The notes under the pieces are model-generated. The model was not told where the DNA came from. It was given only the letters and a program-made list of their open reading frames with translations, and did not search any database. This document shows positions 49,851 through 58,761 of a DNA stretch of 64,000 bases, piece after piece. Source of the DNA: JAADFF01 sp013153035 (lineage in GTDB: Bacteria; Coprothermobacterota; Coprothermobacteria; Coprothermobacterales; JAADFF01). Every line of letters begins with the position of its first letter. The stretch's first letter is position 1. The DNA lies in the NCBI GenBank assembly GCA_026184435.1, contig CP046447.1. The stretch is one strand, 5' to 3'. A program made the position numbers and the translations under genes.

Positions 49851-52367
49851 TTATGATTTTTTCTTAGCCAGAAACTCTGGCACGATTTTACCATCTCCTG
49901 TAAGCACAAGCTTGGAGAAATATGCTTTGTGTTTGCCTCTACTGTATAACCTTACAGGTTTTTCTGTCTGTCCGTTTTCTAAGAGTTCTTTCATAATGTC
50001 GTGTGTTATTTTTCCGCCGTATGTGTTTTCTTCTACTACAAATGTGCATGTAGAAGGATTTTCAAGGGCACCTACACATGCATATCCTCTGTCAGTCTTA
50101 ACGACATCCTTACCACACAGTGGACATTTACCTATGGCCTCACCCGATGTGGCTGTATGTTTAGGAGTCTCTTTTTCCTCTGCATTTTGTAGTGCAAATT
50201 CTGGCACAACCTTACCATCTTCTGTTAGCACAAGATGAGCCCTATAGCTTCTTCGCTTGCCACGGCTATATAACCTTACAGGTTTGGAAGTCTTTCCATT
50301 TTTTAGTAGCTCACGGGCCATATCTGGGGTGATTGTTCCGCCATATGTGTTTTTATAGATTTTGAAAGTACATGTTGGTGGGTCTTTCAGTGCATTTTCG
50401 CAGAAATAACCTTTGGACTTCACTATGACATTGCCACCACATAGTGGGCATTTGCCCACAATGGCATCTCTTTCTGTTGCCTCTGTGAGGTTTTCTCTAA
50501 TCTTGTCAAAGTCTTTGCCTCTAATGGTTTCTATAATATGCCTTGTAAGGTCTACTACCTCGTTAATAAATTCTTCTTTTTTCTTCTTGCCCTCTTCAAT
50601 AAGCCTCAATCTATGTTCCCATTCTCCGGTCAGTAATGGCTCTGTTAGTGTTTTTAGCCCTACACTTCTTAGGGTATCTATGAGCTCAATGCCTTTTCGG
50701 GTTGCCTTGAGGGCTTTGCCAACTCTCTCTACATAGCCCCTTTGAATGAGTGTCTCAATGATGGCAGCGCGAGTTGCCGGTGTGCCGAGTCCCTTGCCTT
50801 TCATGGCATCTTTGAGTTCTTCATCTTTAATGTCTCTGCCAGCCGTTTCCATCAGTTTAATGAGTGTTCCATCGGTATAACGGGCCGGTGGTTTTGTCTC
50901 TTTTTCCTCAAGCTTTATGTCTCTAACATTCAGTATTTCACCTTTGGTAACAACCGGTGTATTTTCCAGTCTCTGCATGTATGCTTCATAACTGCTGACC
51001 TTTTCTCCTTCTTCATCTTCACTAAAAGAGCTTTTTATAGAAAAAACATCGTATGGGTATATGGCAAGATATCCCCTGTTTGTCAGTATGCTTAGAGATG
51101 CTTTAAATGGTTCACCCGATATATCTATGTCTACATTTTGAGTAGTGTACTCTGCTGGTGGATAGAAAGAGGCAAAAAATCTTCGGGCTACCAGTTCATA
51201 TGCCTTTTTCAATGTATCTTTCATGTTAGGATGAGGTTTTTTGCCTGTTGGCACTATAGCGTAGTGGTCTGAGACTTTGCTGTCGTCAAATAGTGATGGA
51301 CGGTATTTAGCCGATATTCTAGCTACATCAAGTTCAGGAAACACATCGGCCAGCGCTTTGGCTATTTTACCTACCTCTTTTTTCATGGCACTGGGTAGGT
51401 GGTCAGAATCTGTTCTTGGATATGTGATAAGTCCCATTTCGTATAGATTTTGTAGGTAAGCAAGTGATGTTTTGGCTGTCCAGCCAAAGAGGGCTGATGC
51501 CGTTCTTTGGAATGTTGCCAGTCTAAATGGTAATGGTGGTTGTTTTTTTCTCTTGGATGACTTAACTGATTGTGCGATAGCTGTATCTGCCGAAGCCGCC
51601 TTTTCATATATTGTTTCTGCTTTTTTCTTATCCCATATCTTGCCATCACCATTGTCTCCTGCATGCCATGCACTAAATGAACCTTTTTTCTCCTCCAGTA
51701 TGGCCTTAATTTTCCAATAGGGTATTGGTTTAAAGTTTTGGATTTCTTGTTCTCTGTCTACAATAATGGCTAGTGTTGGGGTTTGTACTCTACCTATAGA
51801 GAAGAGCTCTTTTCCCACGATAGTTATGGCCCTTGTGCTATTGATACCTACAAGCCAGTCTGCCTCACTGCGTGCTTCTGCCGCTTTGCCAAGGTTTTCC
51901 ATTTCGTCTTCTTCTCTAAGATTTTTCATAGCCTTCTTTATGGCATCTTTTGTCATAGCTTGTAGCCATAATCTCTTAACGGGTTTATTGATGCCCAGTG
52001 ATTTTTTGATATATCTAAAGATAAGTTCACCTTCTCTACCGGCATCCATGGCGTTAATAACGGTATCCGCATCTTTAAGGAGTTTCTTTATGGCCGTTAT
52101 ACGCTTTTTCGATGTTCCCTGTATTGGGGTAAGCTGAAATTCCTTTGGCACTATTGGAAGAAACATAAGTTTCCATGCTTTAAACTTTTTATCGTAGGCA
52201 TCCGGTTCTGCCAGTGTATATAGGTGTCCCTGTGCCCATGTAATAATATAGTCGCCTACCTCAAAGTAGTCTTTTTCCTTTTTTGGTTTACCTAATGCTT
52301 TGGCTATGGTCTCTGCCACCGATTTTTTCTCTGTTATGATTAGGGTCTTACCCTTTTTCTTTGCCAA
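49851..52367 (-). CDS. topB: DNA topoisomerase III (type IA) with two C-terminal zinc repeats
   Basis: 838 residues from TTG 52367, 7 bases after GGAGGTGAT; GTG 52376 overlaps that SD. Toprim domain: TLIITEKKSVAETIAKALGK, TWAQGHLYTLAEP, NAMDAGREGELIFR. Active-site Tyr in GLITYPRTDSDHLP. The C terminus holds two repeats of about 85 residues (from about 650 and about 750), each with CPLC, a third Cys (YFC or YAC) and TCTF, then NTYGG, PVRLYSRGK and L.GDGK.VPEF. The enzyme decatenates and relaxes negatively supercoiled DNA by cutting one strand. The toprim glycine-rich DAGREGE form is that of TopB rather than TopA. Confidence 0.93.
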   Translation of the reverse strand: MAKKKGKTLIITEKKSVAETIAKALGKPKKEKDYFEVGDYIITWAQGHLYTLAEPDAYDKKFKAWKLMFLPIVPKEFQLTPIQGTSKKRITAIKKLLKDADTVINAMDAGREGELIFRYIKKSLGINKPVKRLWLQAMTKDAIKKAMKNLREEDEMENLGKAAEARSEADWLVGINSTRAITIVGKELFSIGRVQTPTLAIIVDREQEIQNFKPIPYWKIKAILEEKKGSFSAWHAGDNGDGKIWDKKKAETIYEKAASADTAIAQSVKSSKRKKQPPLPFRLATFQRTASALFGWTAKTSLAYLQNLYEMGLITYPRTDSDHLPSAMKKEVGKIAKALADVFPELDVARISAKYRPSLFDDSKVSDHYAIVPTGKKPHPNMKDTLKKAYELVARRFFASFYPPAEYTTQNVDIDISGEPFKASLSILTNRGYLAIYPYDVFSIKSSFSEDEEGEKVSSYEAYMQRLENTPVVTKGEILNVRDIKLEEKETKPPARYTDGTLIKLMETAGRDIKDEELKDAMKGKGLGTPATRAAIIETLIQRGYVERVGKALKATRKGIELIDTLRSVGLKTLTEPLLTGEWEHRLRLIEEGKKKKEEFINEVVDLTRHIIETIRGKDFDKIRENLTEATERDAIVGKCPLCGGNVIVKSKGYFCENALKDPPTCTFKIYKNTYGGTITPDMARELLKNGKTSKPVRLYSRGKRRSYRAHLVLTEDGKVVPEFALQNAEEKETPKHTATSGEAIGKCPLCGKDVVKTDRGYACVGALENPSTCTFVVEENTYGGKITHDIMKELLENGQTEKPVRLYSRGKHKAYFSKLVLTGDGKIVPEFLAKKKS

Positions 52368-52476
52368 GGAGATCACCTCCTAAATTTACCCCTATTATAT
52401 ACAACATCCCGATATTTGGTGTGTGGCGGTATAATCATTATGTAAAAAACATAAGATTTGATAAGGGGGGATTTGC

Positions 52477-53343
52477 ATGTTTGGCACTATTATGTTGGGC
52501 ATCATTTTCTTGGTGCTTATTATCTTTATAGCTTCAGCTATAGTAATTGTTAGGCCTTATGAGGTTGGTCTCGTAGAGAGACTTGGAAAATTCTATAAAA
52601 TGCTTTCTCCAGGTATCAACTTTGTTATTCCTATTATAGATAGGGTTATTAAAGTAGATATGAGAGAGCATGTTATAGATGTACCCCCTCAAGAAGTTAT
52701 CTGTAAAGATAATGTTGTTGTGGTAGTAGATGCTGTTGTTTATTATCGTATCATAGATGCTCCTAAGGCTATTTACAATGTTGGTAATTATCTGCAAGCT
52801 ATCATCAAACTGGCTCAAACAAACCTTCGTTCTATTATCGGTGAAATGGAGCTTGACCAGACTCTTTCTGGAAGAGAAGTTATCAATGCCAAGCTTCGTG
52901 AGGAATTGGATAAGGCAACAGATCAGTGGGGTGTTAAGGTAACCCGTGTTGAGATTCAGAAGATTGACCCTCCTGCATCTATCCAAGAAGCCATGGCAAA
53001 GCAGATGAAGGCTGAGCGTGAAAAGAGAGCCATGATTCTTGAGGCCGAGGGTATGAAGCAGTCTGCTATTCTGAAGGCCGAAGGTCAGAAAGAAGCTCAG
53101 ATTCGTAAGGCTGAAGGTGATAAAATTGCCGCTATACTTCGTGCCGAAGGTCAGGCAGAAGCCATACGTAAGATTGTAGAGGCCCTGTCTACAGCAGATG
53201 AGAAATATCTTACTATCCAATATCTCGAGAAGCTACCAGAGATGGCTAAGCCGGGTAATATGCTTATTCCATATGATGCTCAGTCTTTGGCATCACTTCT
53301 GAAGACGATATCTTTTGTGTATAAAGATGGAGGCGATAAGTAA
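52477..53343 (+). CDS. SPFH/stomatin-like protein (slipin)
   Basis: 288 residues, ATG after AAGGGGGG. N-terminal membrane helix (LGIIFLVLIIFIASAIVIV), then an SPFH domain (VGLVERLGKFYKMLSPGINF, DVPPQEVICKDNVVVVVDAV) and a C-terminal coiled coil with repeated AEG blocks (LEAEGMKQSAILKAEGQKEA). Slipins form membrane microdomain rings and pair with NfeD proteins. The next gene is an NfeD homologue whose ATG overlaps this stop codon (TAATG), so the two are coupled. Confidence 0.95.
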   Translation: MFGTIMLGIIFLVLIIFIASAIVIVRPYEVGLVERLGKFYKMLSPGINFVIPIIDRVIKVDMREHVIDVPPQEVICKDNVVVVVDAVVYYRIIDAPKAIYNVGNYLQAIIKLAQTNLRSIIGEMELDQTLSGREVINAKLREELDKATDQWGVKVTRVEIQKIDPPASIQEAMAKQMKAEREKRAMILEAEGMKQSAILKAEGQKEAQIRKAEGDKIAAILRAEGQAEAIRKIVEALSTADEKYLTIQYLEKLPEMAKPGNMLIPYDAQSLASLLKTISFVYKDGGDK

Positions 53344-53792
53344 TGGGGCATTTTCATATTGCCCTCTGGAATGCCTATTTTCTTATACTCCTGGGCATAG
53401 CCATTGTAGTACTTGATTTGTTTACTGTACTGTTTCTTACCCCTATTGGTGTTGCCCTTATTGTATGGGGAATTTTGGATATATTTGGTGCTCCTATAGT
53501 TGTGTCAGGTCTTGTCGCTATTATTACCTTGATTGTTGGTTATTATCTCTATGTTAAGTTTGCGCAAACGGTAAAACAAGGACAAGACTTTGGTTCTATT
53601 TCACTTATTGGTAAAGAGGGAGTCGTTAAGGAAATTTCCGATGATGGTAGTTTCATTGTAGAAGTCGATTTTGATATGTGGGTTGCCATTCCAGCTAAAG
53701 GTTATGAAAATAGGCAGTGGCGTGTGGGTGAGAAAGTTGTAGTAGAGGCTATAGATGGGGTAAAATTAATTGTTAAACCAAAAGAAGAGTAA
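53343..53792 (+). CDS. NfeD-like membrane protein
   Basis: 149 residues, starting on the last base of the slipin stop. Two or three membrane helices (AYFLILLGIAIVVLDLFTVLFL, GVALIVWGILDIFG, VVSGLVAIITLIVGYYLYV) and a C-terminal OB fold (GSISLIGKEGVVKEISDDG, VEVDFDMWVAIPAKG). This is the short NfeD form without the protease domain. NfeD OB domains bind the SPFH partner. Confidence 0.93.
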   Translation: MGHFHIALWNAYFLILLGIAIVVLDLFTVLFLTPIGVALIVWGILDIFGAPIVVSGLVAIITLIVGYYLYVKFAQTVKQGQDFGSISLIGKEGVVKEISDDGSFIVEVDFDMWVAIPAKGYENRQWRVGEKVVVEAIDGVKLIVKPKEE

Positions 53793-53812
53793 AAACTGCG
53801 GGAGGGATTGAA

Positions 53813-54847
53813 GTGGAGGCAGGACTAGTAGGTCTTAAGTATAGTGGTAAAAGCACGATCTTTAAAGCACTAACGGAACATAAAGTTCAGACCAAAGAGG
53901 GTAGTGTTGTAAAAGGTGCTGCTACCGTTATGGATGAAAGACTTCTGAAACTGGCTGAGGTCTTTCATCCTAAAAAAATAACACCGGCAACAATCACATT
54001 TGTTGATGTGCCTGGCTTTACACCGGGTATGGATAAGAAGATGTATCACCAGTTTCTCAGTGAAGTTTCTAAGGTCGATCTCCTTATCAATGTTGTAAGG
54101 GCATTTGATGACCCTTATGCACCTCATCCACTTGGTGATATTGATCCTGTGAGAGATGCCACTGCTCTTGATGAGGAGCTACTGCTTAGGGATATGTCTT
54201 ATACAGAGACAAGACTGTCTAATCGTAAGCTTGACAAAGATACAAGAGCTATCTTGGAGAAGATTCTTGCCTTTTTAGAAACGGAAAAACCACTCAGAGC
54301 TGGAGAGTTTTCTGATGAGGAATGGGCGTTTATACAGAGAGAAGGTTATCTAACGGCTAAACCTGAGATGTATGTACTCAATGTTGAAGATGGTTATGAT
54401 GAGCAGTGGGAAGATGCCTTGCGTGCATATGCCGAAGAAAAAGGTGCACCGATGCTTGTGCTTAATGCCAAACTGGAGTCTGAGATTGCAGAATTACCGG
54501 AAGAAGAAAGGCAAGTCTTTATGGAAGAGTTTGGCATTACAGAGCCCGCAATCATGAGGCTTGCCAAAATGGCGATGGATATGATGGGACTGTCTTATTT
54601 CTTCACAGCTGGTGAAAAAGAGGTTAGGGCATGGACCATACGCAAAGGGGCCACTGCTGTAGAGGCAGCAGGAGCTATCCATACCGACATTGCCAAAGGA
54701 TTTATTAGGGCAGAGATTGTTAGGTGGGATGATCTTGTAAAAGCCGGTGGTTGGAAAGAAGCTCATAATCAAGGGTTGGTGCGACTTGAAAAGAAAACGT
54801 ATGTTATGCAAGATGGAGATGTAGCATTCTTCAGATTCAATGTGTAG
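53813..54847 (+). CDS. YchF/Obg-like GTPase (P-loop ATPase)
   Basis: 344 residues, GTG after GGGAGGGATTGAA. P-loop GLKYSGKSTIFKAL, G3 FVDVPGFTPG and a coiled-coil insert (DEELLLRDMSYTETRLSNRKL). The C terminus is the TGS/DUF933 domain: FFTAGEKEVRAWTIRKGATAVEAAG, HTDIAKGFIRAEIV, AHNQGLVRLEKKTYVMQDGDV. YchF proteins prefer ATP and associate with ribosomes. The P-loop differs slightly from the usual GLPNVGKST. It is the first gene before moaD-like and YitT genes. Confidence 0.92.
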   Translation: MEAGLVGLKYSGKSTIFKALTEHKVQTKEGSVVKGAATVMDERLLKLAEVFHPKKITPATITFVDVPGFTPGMDKKMYHQFLSEVSKVDLLINVVRAFDDPYAPHPLGDIDPVRDATALDEELLLRDMSYTETRLSNRKLDKDTRAILEKILAFLETEKPLRAGEFSDEEWAFIQREGYLTAKPEMYVLNVEDGYDEQWEDALRAYAEEKGAPMLVLNAKLESEIAELPEEERQVFMEEFGITEPAIMRLAKMAMDMMGLSYFFTAGEKEVRAWTIRKGATAVEAAGAIHTDIAKGFIRAEIVRWDDLVKAGGWKEAHNQGLVRLEKKTYVMQDGDVAFFRFNV

Positions 54848-54856
54848 GTGGTGTAT

Positions 54857-55132
54857 ATGAAGGTTAAAGTTGAGTTTTTTAATATGCTGAGAGACAAACT
54901 AGGTGGATTGAAATACATAGAAATGGAAGATGTCTCAACACTTAGAGATGTACTTCAGCGTCTTGATGAGATGTTCCCCCATATTAAAGGTGAGATATGG
55001 GATGGGAACAAGGTTAGAGATGACTACATCATAATGATTAATGGTAGGAATATGCTATTTGTTGGTAAGGAAGATGCACCTCTTAAAGATGGTGATGAAA
55101 TCAGCATATTTCCGCCAGCAGCAGGAGGTTGA
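54857..55132 (+). CDS. MoaD/ThiS-family ubiquitin-like sulphur carrier
   Basis: 91 residues from ATG 54857 with AGGTGGTG upstream. Beta-grasp fold: KVKVEFFNMLRDKLGG at the start and a KDGDEISIFPPAAGG tail ending in the Gly-Gly that is adenylated and thiocarboxylated. The length and FFNMLRD/FPPAAGG favour MoaD (molybdopterin synthase small subunit) over ThiS. No moaE, moaA or moeB is seen nearby; it lies between a YchF GTPase and a YitT protein. With wtpBCA it agrees with a W/Mo cofactor economy. It overlaps the next gene by one base. Confidence 0.88.
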   Translation: MKVKVEFFNMLRDKLGGLKYIEMEDVSTLRDVLQRLDEMFPHIKGEIWDGNKVRDDYIIMINGRNMLFVGKEDAPLKDGDEISIFPPAAGG

Positions 55133-56028
55133 TGTGTGTGGCATTTAGAAAGAAACTTGGTATTAAACACATTCTAGGTATCTTATTTGGAACGGCTATA
55201 GCATCGTTTGGTATGGTTGCTTTCTTACTTCCTAGAGACCTTGCCCCTGGTGGTGTGGGAGGTCTAGCATTGGTAACAAAAGCTGTGCTTCCTCTTCCAG
55301 ATTGGGTTGGTATTGGTATGATTATGCTTTTTTATAACATTTTTCTGCTAATACTATCGTTTATTATTATTGGGCCTACATTTGGCATTGGCACCATTAT
55401 TGGTACAGTGGCCTTTTCCTTCTTTATTGACCTGTTCAATAAACTGGGTATACCTCCTCAAGATGTGGTAAAGGAGTTGACAAAGGACCCGCTCCTTGCA
55501 GCTATCTATGGTGGTGTACTTGTTGGTGTAGGTTTGGGTATTGTCTTTAAATATGGTGGGTCCACAGGTGGCACTGATATTATTGGTATGCTTGTTAAAC
55601 ACTTCACAGGACTTCCTGTCGGTCAGGGAATGCTTATGGCTGATGGTACCGTTGTTACCCTGATGGGGATAGTTTTCAAGAGTTGGCAGGTTGTCTTGCT
55701 TGCCATTATCTCTATCTATATCACAGCTCTTGCTGTGGACATATTGCAGGAGGGTCTTGTAAAGAATAGAAAGTTCCTCATTATCACTGAGAAAGCCGAG
55801 GAAATGAAAAAGGCTATACTTGATGACCTTGGTCGTGGTGTAACGGTATTTAAGGCAGAGGGTGGCTATACTGGACAGCCGAAAGATGTGCTAATGGTTG
55901 TTGTTTCTCGTAAAGAGGTTGAAGACCTCAGAGAGCTCATTGCCTCTATTGATAAGAGAGCTTTCTATGTTGTCGAGGATGTTGCTATGACAGTTGGAGA
56001 AGGCTTTATTCCACATGATGCCATGTAG
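55132..56028 (+). CDS. YitT family membrane protein with DUF2179 domain
   Basis: 298 residues, ATG 55132 (GTG 55138 also possible) after GCAGGAGG. About five or six membrane helices including FLLPRDLAPGGVGGLALV and FKYGGSTGGTDIIGMLV, the family hallmark, then a cytoplasmic DUF2179 domain of about 80 residues (RKFLIITEKAEEMKKAIL, GRGVTVFKAEGGYTGQPKDV). Function in the family is not established; an efflux or transport role is suspected. Ends at a terminator. Confidence 0.92.
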   Translation: MCVAFRKKLGIKHILGILFGTAIASFGMVAFLLPRDLAPGGVGGLALVTKAVLPLPDWVGIGMIMLFYNIFLLILSFIIIGPTFGIGTIIGTVAFSFFIDLFNKLGIPPQDVVKELTKDPLLAAIYGGVLVGVGLGIVFKYGGSTGGTDIIGMLVKHFTGLPVGQGMLMADGTVVTLMGIVFKSWQVVLLAIISIYITALAVDILQEGLVKNRKFLIITEKAEEMKKAILDDLGRGVTVFKAEGGYTGQPKDVLMVVVSRKEVEDLRELIASIDKRAFYVVEDVAMTVGEGFIPHDAM

Positions 56029-56060
56029 CTAGGTTGAATTTATACCAGCTGAGTAGATTT

Positions 56061-56090
56061 AGGAGGGCATATGCCCTCCTTTTTTCTTTT
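56061..56090 (+). terminator. Intrinsic terminator after yitT-like gene
   Basis: AGGAGGGCATATGCCCTCCTTTTTTCTTTT: perfect stem and long T tract. Confidence 0.92.
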
Positions 56091-56148
56091 TAACAAAAGA
56101 ATTTTGTGTGATATACTCAAAATGAATTTTGTCTGTATGGGGGGAAAT

Positions 56149-56757
56149 ATGGGGAATTATGCAGAAGTCTTAAATAGACTAAAGCAGTCATTTGGGGCAA
56201 CATTTCCATTTTATGAGGGAAATCCCTATAAAGTTCTTATTTCGTGTATTTTATCTGCTCGCTCTCGTGATGAGAGAACATACCTTACTGCTGATAGATT
56301 GTTTGAAAAGTATCCAGAACCATGCCAGCTTGCTGAAGCCAAGCTGGAGGATGTACAAGATATCTTAAGACATTTGGGTTTATGGCGCGAAAAGTCCAAA
56401 AGAGTCATTGATGCGGCAAAGGTCATATGTGAGCTCGGATATGTACCCGATACATTTGAGGAGCTCACAAAGATTCCCGGTATTGGTCGTAAATGTGCCC
56501 ATATAGTGCTTGCCTATGGTTTTGGCAAGAGGGTTGTAGCCGTTGATACTCATGTTAGGCGTATCTCCAAACGGTTGGGCATTGTGTCTCTTGATGCCAA
56601 AGATGAAGATATAGAGCGGGCATGGCTGTCTGTGCTAGGTGATGATGCCAAAGATATTAACCACTATCTTGTGGCACTCGGAAGAAAACTATGCGGACGT
56701 ACGCCTAAGTGTAGTGAGTGTCCGCTTAATGATATATGCAAGAAACAGGGTGTATAA
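56149..56757 (+). CDS. nth: Endonuclease III (Nth)
   Basis: 202 residues from ATG 56149, preceded by GGGGGGAAAT; upstream ATGs at 56122 and 56137 (an ATG inside the SD) fit less well. DNA glycosylase/AP lyase for oxidised pyrimidines. HhH motif LTKIPGIGRKCAHIVLA with the catalytic Lys, then VVAVDTHVRRISKRLG with the catalytic Asp. The [4Fe-4S] loop is CGRTPKCSECPLNDIC, with five residues between the first two Cys instead of the usual six. The helix normally LLSAQATD reads ILSARSRDERT. Catalytic residues are present, so activity is expected. Confidence 0.93.
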   Translation: MGNYAEVLNRLKQSFGATFPFYEGNPYKVLISCILSARSRDERTYLTADRLFEKYPEPCQLAEAKLEDVQDILRHLGLWREKSKRVIDAAKVICELGYVPDTFEELTKIPGIGRKCAHIVLAYGFGKRVVAVDTHVRRISKRLGIVSLDAKDEDIERAWLSVLGDDAKDINHYLVALGRKLCGRTPKCSECPLNDICKKQGV

Positions 56758-56782
56758 AAATCTTTCTTAGGGGGGATGCACG

Positions 56783-57448
56783 ATGTCCGTATGGGACAAA
56801 CTCTTTGGCGGTACTTCTCCTGTTGAGCTGATGATTCAGCATGGTCTTATTGTGGAAAGGGCTTCAGATCTTCTTCCTATTTTGTGGCGTAAGTACATTG
56901 CTGGTGAAGATTTTTCTGACATTGCAAAAGAGATCTACGACCTTGAGTCTCAGGCCGATGCCATCAAGCTAGAGATTAGGAAGATTCTCCATAGGGGATT
57001 TCTATACCGCTTTGAAAAGCATGACATTATTGAGTACATTAGAGTCCAAGATCGCATTGTTGATCTTATAGAAGATACCGCTAAGATTATGGGTCTTAAT
57101 TATGTTGAATTACCGGAAGAAGCATCCAAGAAGATGGAGAATCTTATCGATTGTATTGAGAACATGATGGATGTGCTGAAGAAAGCTCTTAAGGAGCTGA
57201 GAAATGTTTTAGAGTCTGATTTTGCACGCAGAGAAGTAGGTAAAGAGAGACAGCTTGTGGAGGAAATGGCACAGCTTGAAAGTAAGATTGACGATGCCGT
57301 TTATGACTTTGGTAAGTGGCTGTATGCTCAAAAAAACACTATGAATCCTGTGGACATTATGTTTCTTAGAAATCTCGTGCTAACAATAAGTCATATTGCC
57401 GATGCCACGGAAAATGTGGCGGACAAAATCAACTCGATGCTGGGATAA
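56783..57448 (+). CDS. DUF47/PhoU-like phosphate transport regulator
   Basis: 221 residues, ATG after GGGGGGATGCACG. Almost all helical, with the DUF47/PhoU block IYDLESQADAIKLEIRKILHRGFLYRFEKHD and a second DDAVYDFGKWLYA repeat. These proteins regulate PiT phosphate carriers, and the PiT gene follows after 16 bases. Cytoplasmic. Confidence 0.93.
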   Translation: MSVWDKLFGGTSPVELMIQHGLIVERASDLLPILWRKYIAGEDFSDIAKEIYDLESQADAIKLEIRKILHRGFLYRFEKHDIIEYIRVQDRIVDLIEDTAKIMGLNYVELPEEASKKMENLIDCIENMMDVLKKALKELRNVLESDFARREVGKERQLVEEMAQLESKIDDAVYDFGKWLYAQKNTMNPVDIMFLRNLVLTISHIADATENVADKINSMLG

Positions 57449-57464
57449 AGAGGGGTGATGGGGG

Positions 57465-58682
57465 ATGCATTTTCTTCTTATTCTTGGTTTTGCTATAGGA
57501 TTTTTAATGGCTGTTGCCATTGGTGCCAATGATGCTGCAAACTCTATGGCTACGGCTGTTGGTGCCAAGGCTATTACGCCACGTCAGGCTATTCTTATCG
57601 CGGGTGTGCTTGAGTTTGTTGGTGCTACATTCTTTGGTAAGCAGGTGACAGAGACAATAAGGAAAGGTATTGTAGATCCAGCTAAGCTGTCGAGTTCTGA
57701 TATTGTTGTTATAGGTTCTATGGCAGCACTCTTAGGGGCCGCCATATGGATTTTCTTGGCAACAAAGTATGGTCTTCCTGTGTCTACAACCCACTCAATT
57801 GTCGGTGGCATGATAGGCTACGGTATTGCTGCAGCAGGTTGGAGTGTTGTCAACTGGGATAAGGTTATTACAGTTACCATATCTTGGGTTCTTTCGCCTA
57901 TTGTAGGTTTGATATTTGCATTTGTCATGTTCAAGTTACTGTCAGCTCTTATACTTCACAGTGATGATCCTGTAAAGAGCACAAAGATATGGGCCCCCGT
58001 TTTTATATCTTCAGCCTTTGTCATCATAGGTTTTTCGTTTGGCTTTAAGGTTATGCATGTGAGCTCATGGGCTGATGCAAGCATTTATGGTGTTGGATTT
58101 GGTGTTGTAGCACTGGTAGGTTCAATATGGTATGTGCTTTCTATTCTAAAGAAGGCTCAAGGTGATGAGTATAAAAAGGTTGAAGAGGTTTTTAGAATGG
58201 CTCAGGTATTTACATCATCATATGTAGCTCTTGCCCACGGTGCCAATGATGTTGCCAATGCCATTGCGCCTGTTGCCGCAATATACATAGCGTTGCAAAC
58301 TGGTAAAGTGACGGCAACGGCAACAATTCCACGATATATTCTTGCCATAGGTGGTTTGGGTATTGCACTGGGTGTATGGTTGTTTGGTAGAAAGGTCATG
58401 ACTACTGTTGGTGAAAAACTGACAGAGCTGACCAATACCAGAGGCTTTGTTATAGATTTTTCTACGGCAACGGTTGTTCTTGGTGCCTCTAACTTTGGTA
58501 TGCCCATATCCACAACACATACTGTTGTTGGTTCGGTTTTAGGTGTAGGCTTTGCCCGTGGTGTGGGATCTGTTAACTTAGGACTGCTCCTTGAGATTGT
58601 GGCATCATGGTTCTTCACGGTGCCGGCCGCTGCCGTAGTCTCGTATATATTTTTCTACATATTGAAGTTTATTTTCCTGTGA
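57465..58682 (+). CDS. pit: PiT family inorganic phosphate transporter
   Basis: 405 residues, ATG after AGGGGTGATGGGGG. About ten membrane helices in two inverted halves, each with the PD001131 signature: AIGANDAANSMATAVGAKAI in the first and ALAHGANDVANAIAPVAAIY in the second, and the paired VSTTHSIVGG and ISTTHTVVGS motifs. Proton- or sodium-coupled low-affinity uptake of phosphate. Pairs with the DUF47 gene upstream. Confidence 0.95.
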   Translation: MHFLLILGFAIGFLMAVAIGANDAANSMATAVGAKAITPRQAILIAGVLEFVGATFFGKQVTETIRKGIVDPAKLSSSDIVVIGSMAALLGAAIWIFLATKYGLPVSTTHSIVGGMIGYGIAAAGWSVVNWDKVITVTISWVLSPIVGLIFAFVMFKLLSALILHSDDPVKSTKIWAPVFISSAFVIIGFSFGFKVMHVSSWADASIYGVGFGVVALVGSIWYVLSILKKAQGDEYKKVEEVFRMAQVFTSSYVALAHGANDVANAIAPVAAIYIALQTGKVTATATIPRYILAIGGLGIALGVWLFGRKVMTTVGEKLTELTNTRGFVIDFSTATVVLGASNFGMPISTTHTVVGSVLGVGFARGVGSVNLGLLLEIVASWFFTVPAAAVVSYIFFYILKFIFL

Positions 58683-58704
58683 TATAGCATTGTATCTATA
58701 ACAC

Positions 58705-58733
58705 TGGGCGGGGGTATATCCCCGTCCCCTTTT
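58705..58733 (+). terminator. Intrinsic terminator after pit
   Basis: GGGCGGGG - GTATAT - CCCCGTCCC with one G-T wobble and a short T tract (CTTTTG) that leads directly into TTTTGATATGCT. Confidence 0.85.
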
Positions 58734-58761
58734 GATATGCTAATAGCGAGGTGATGCGAAA

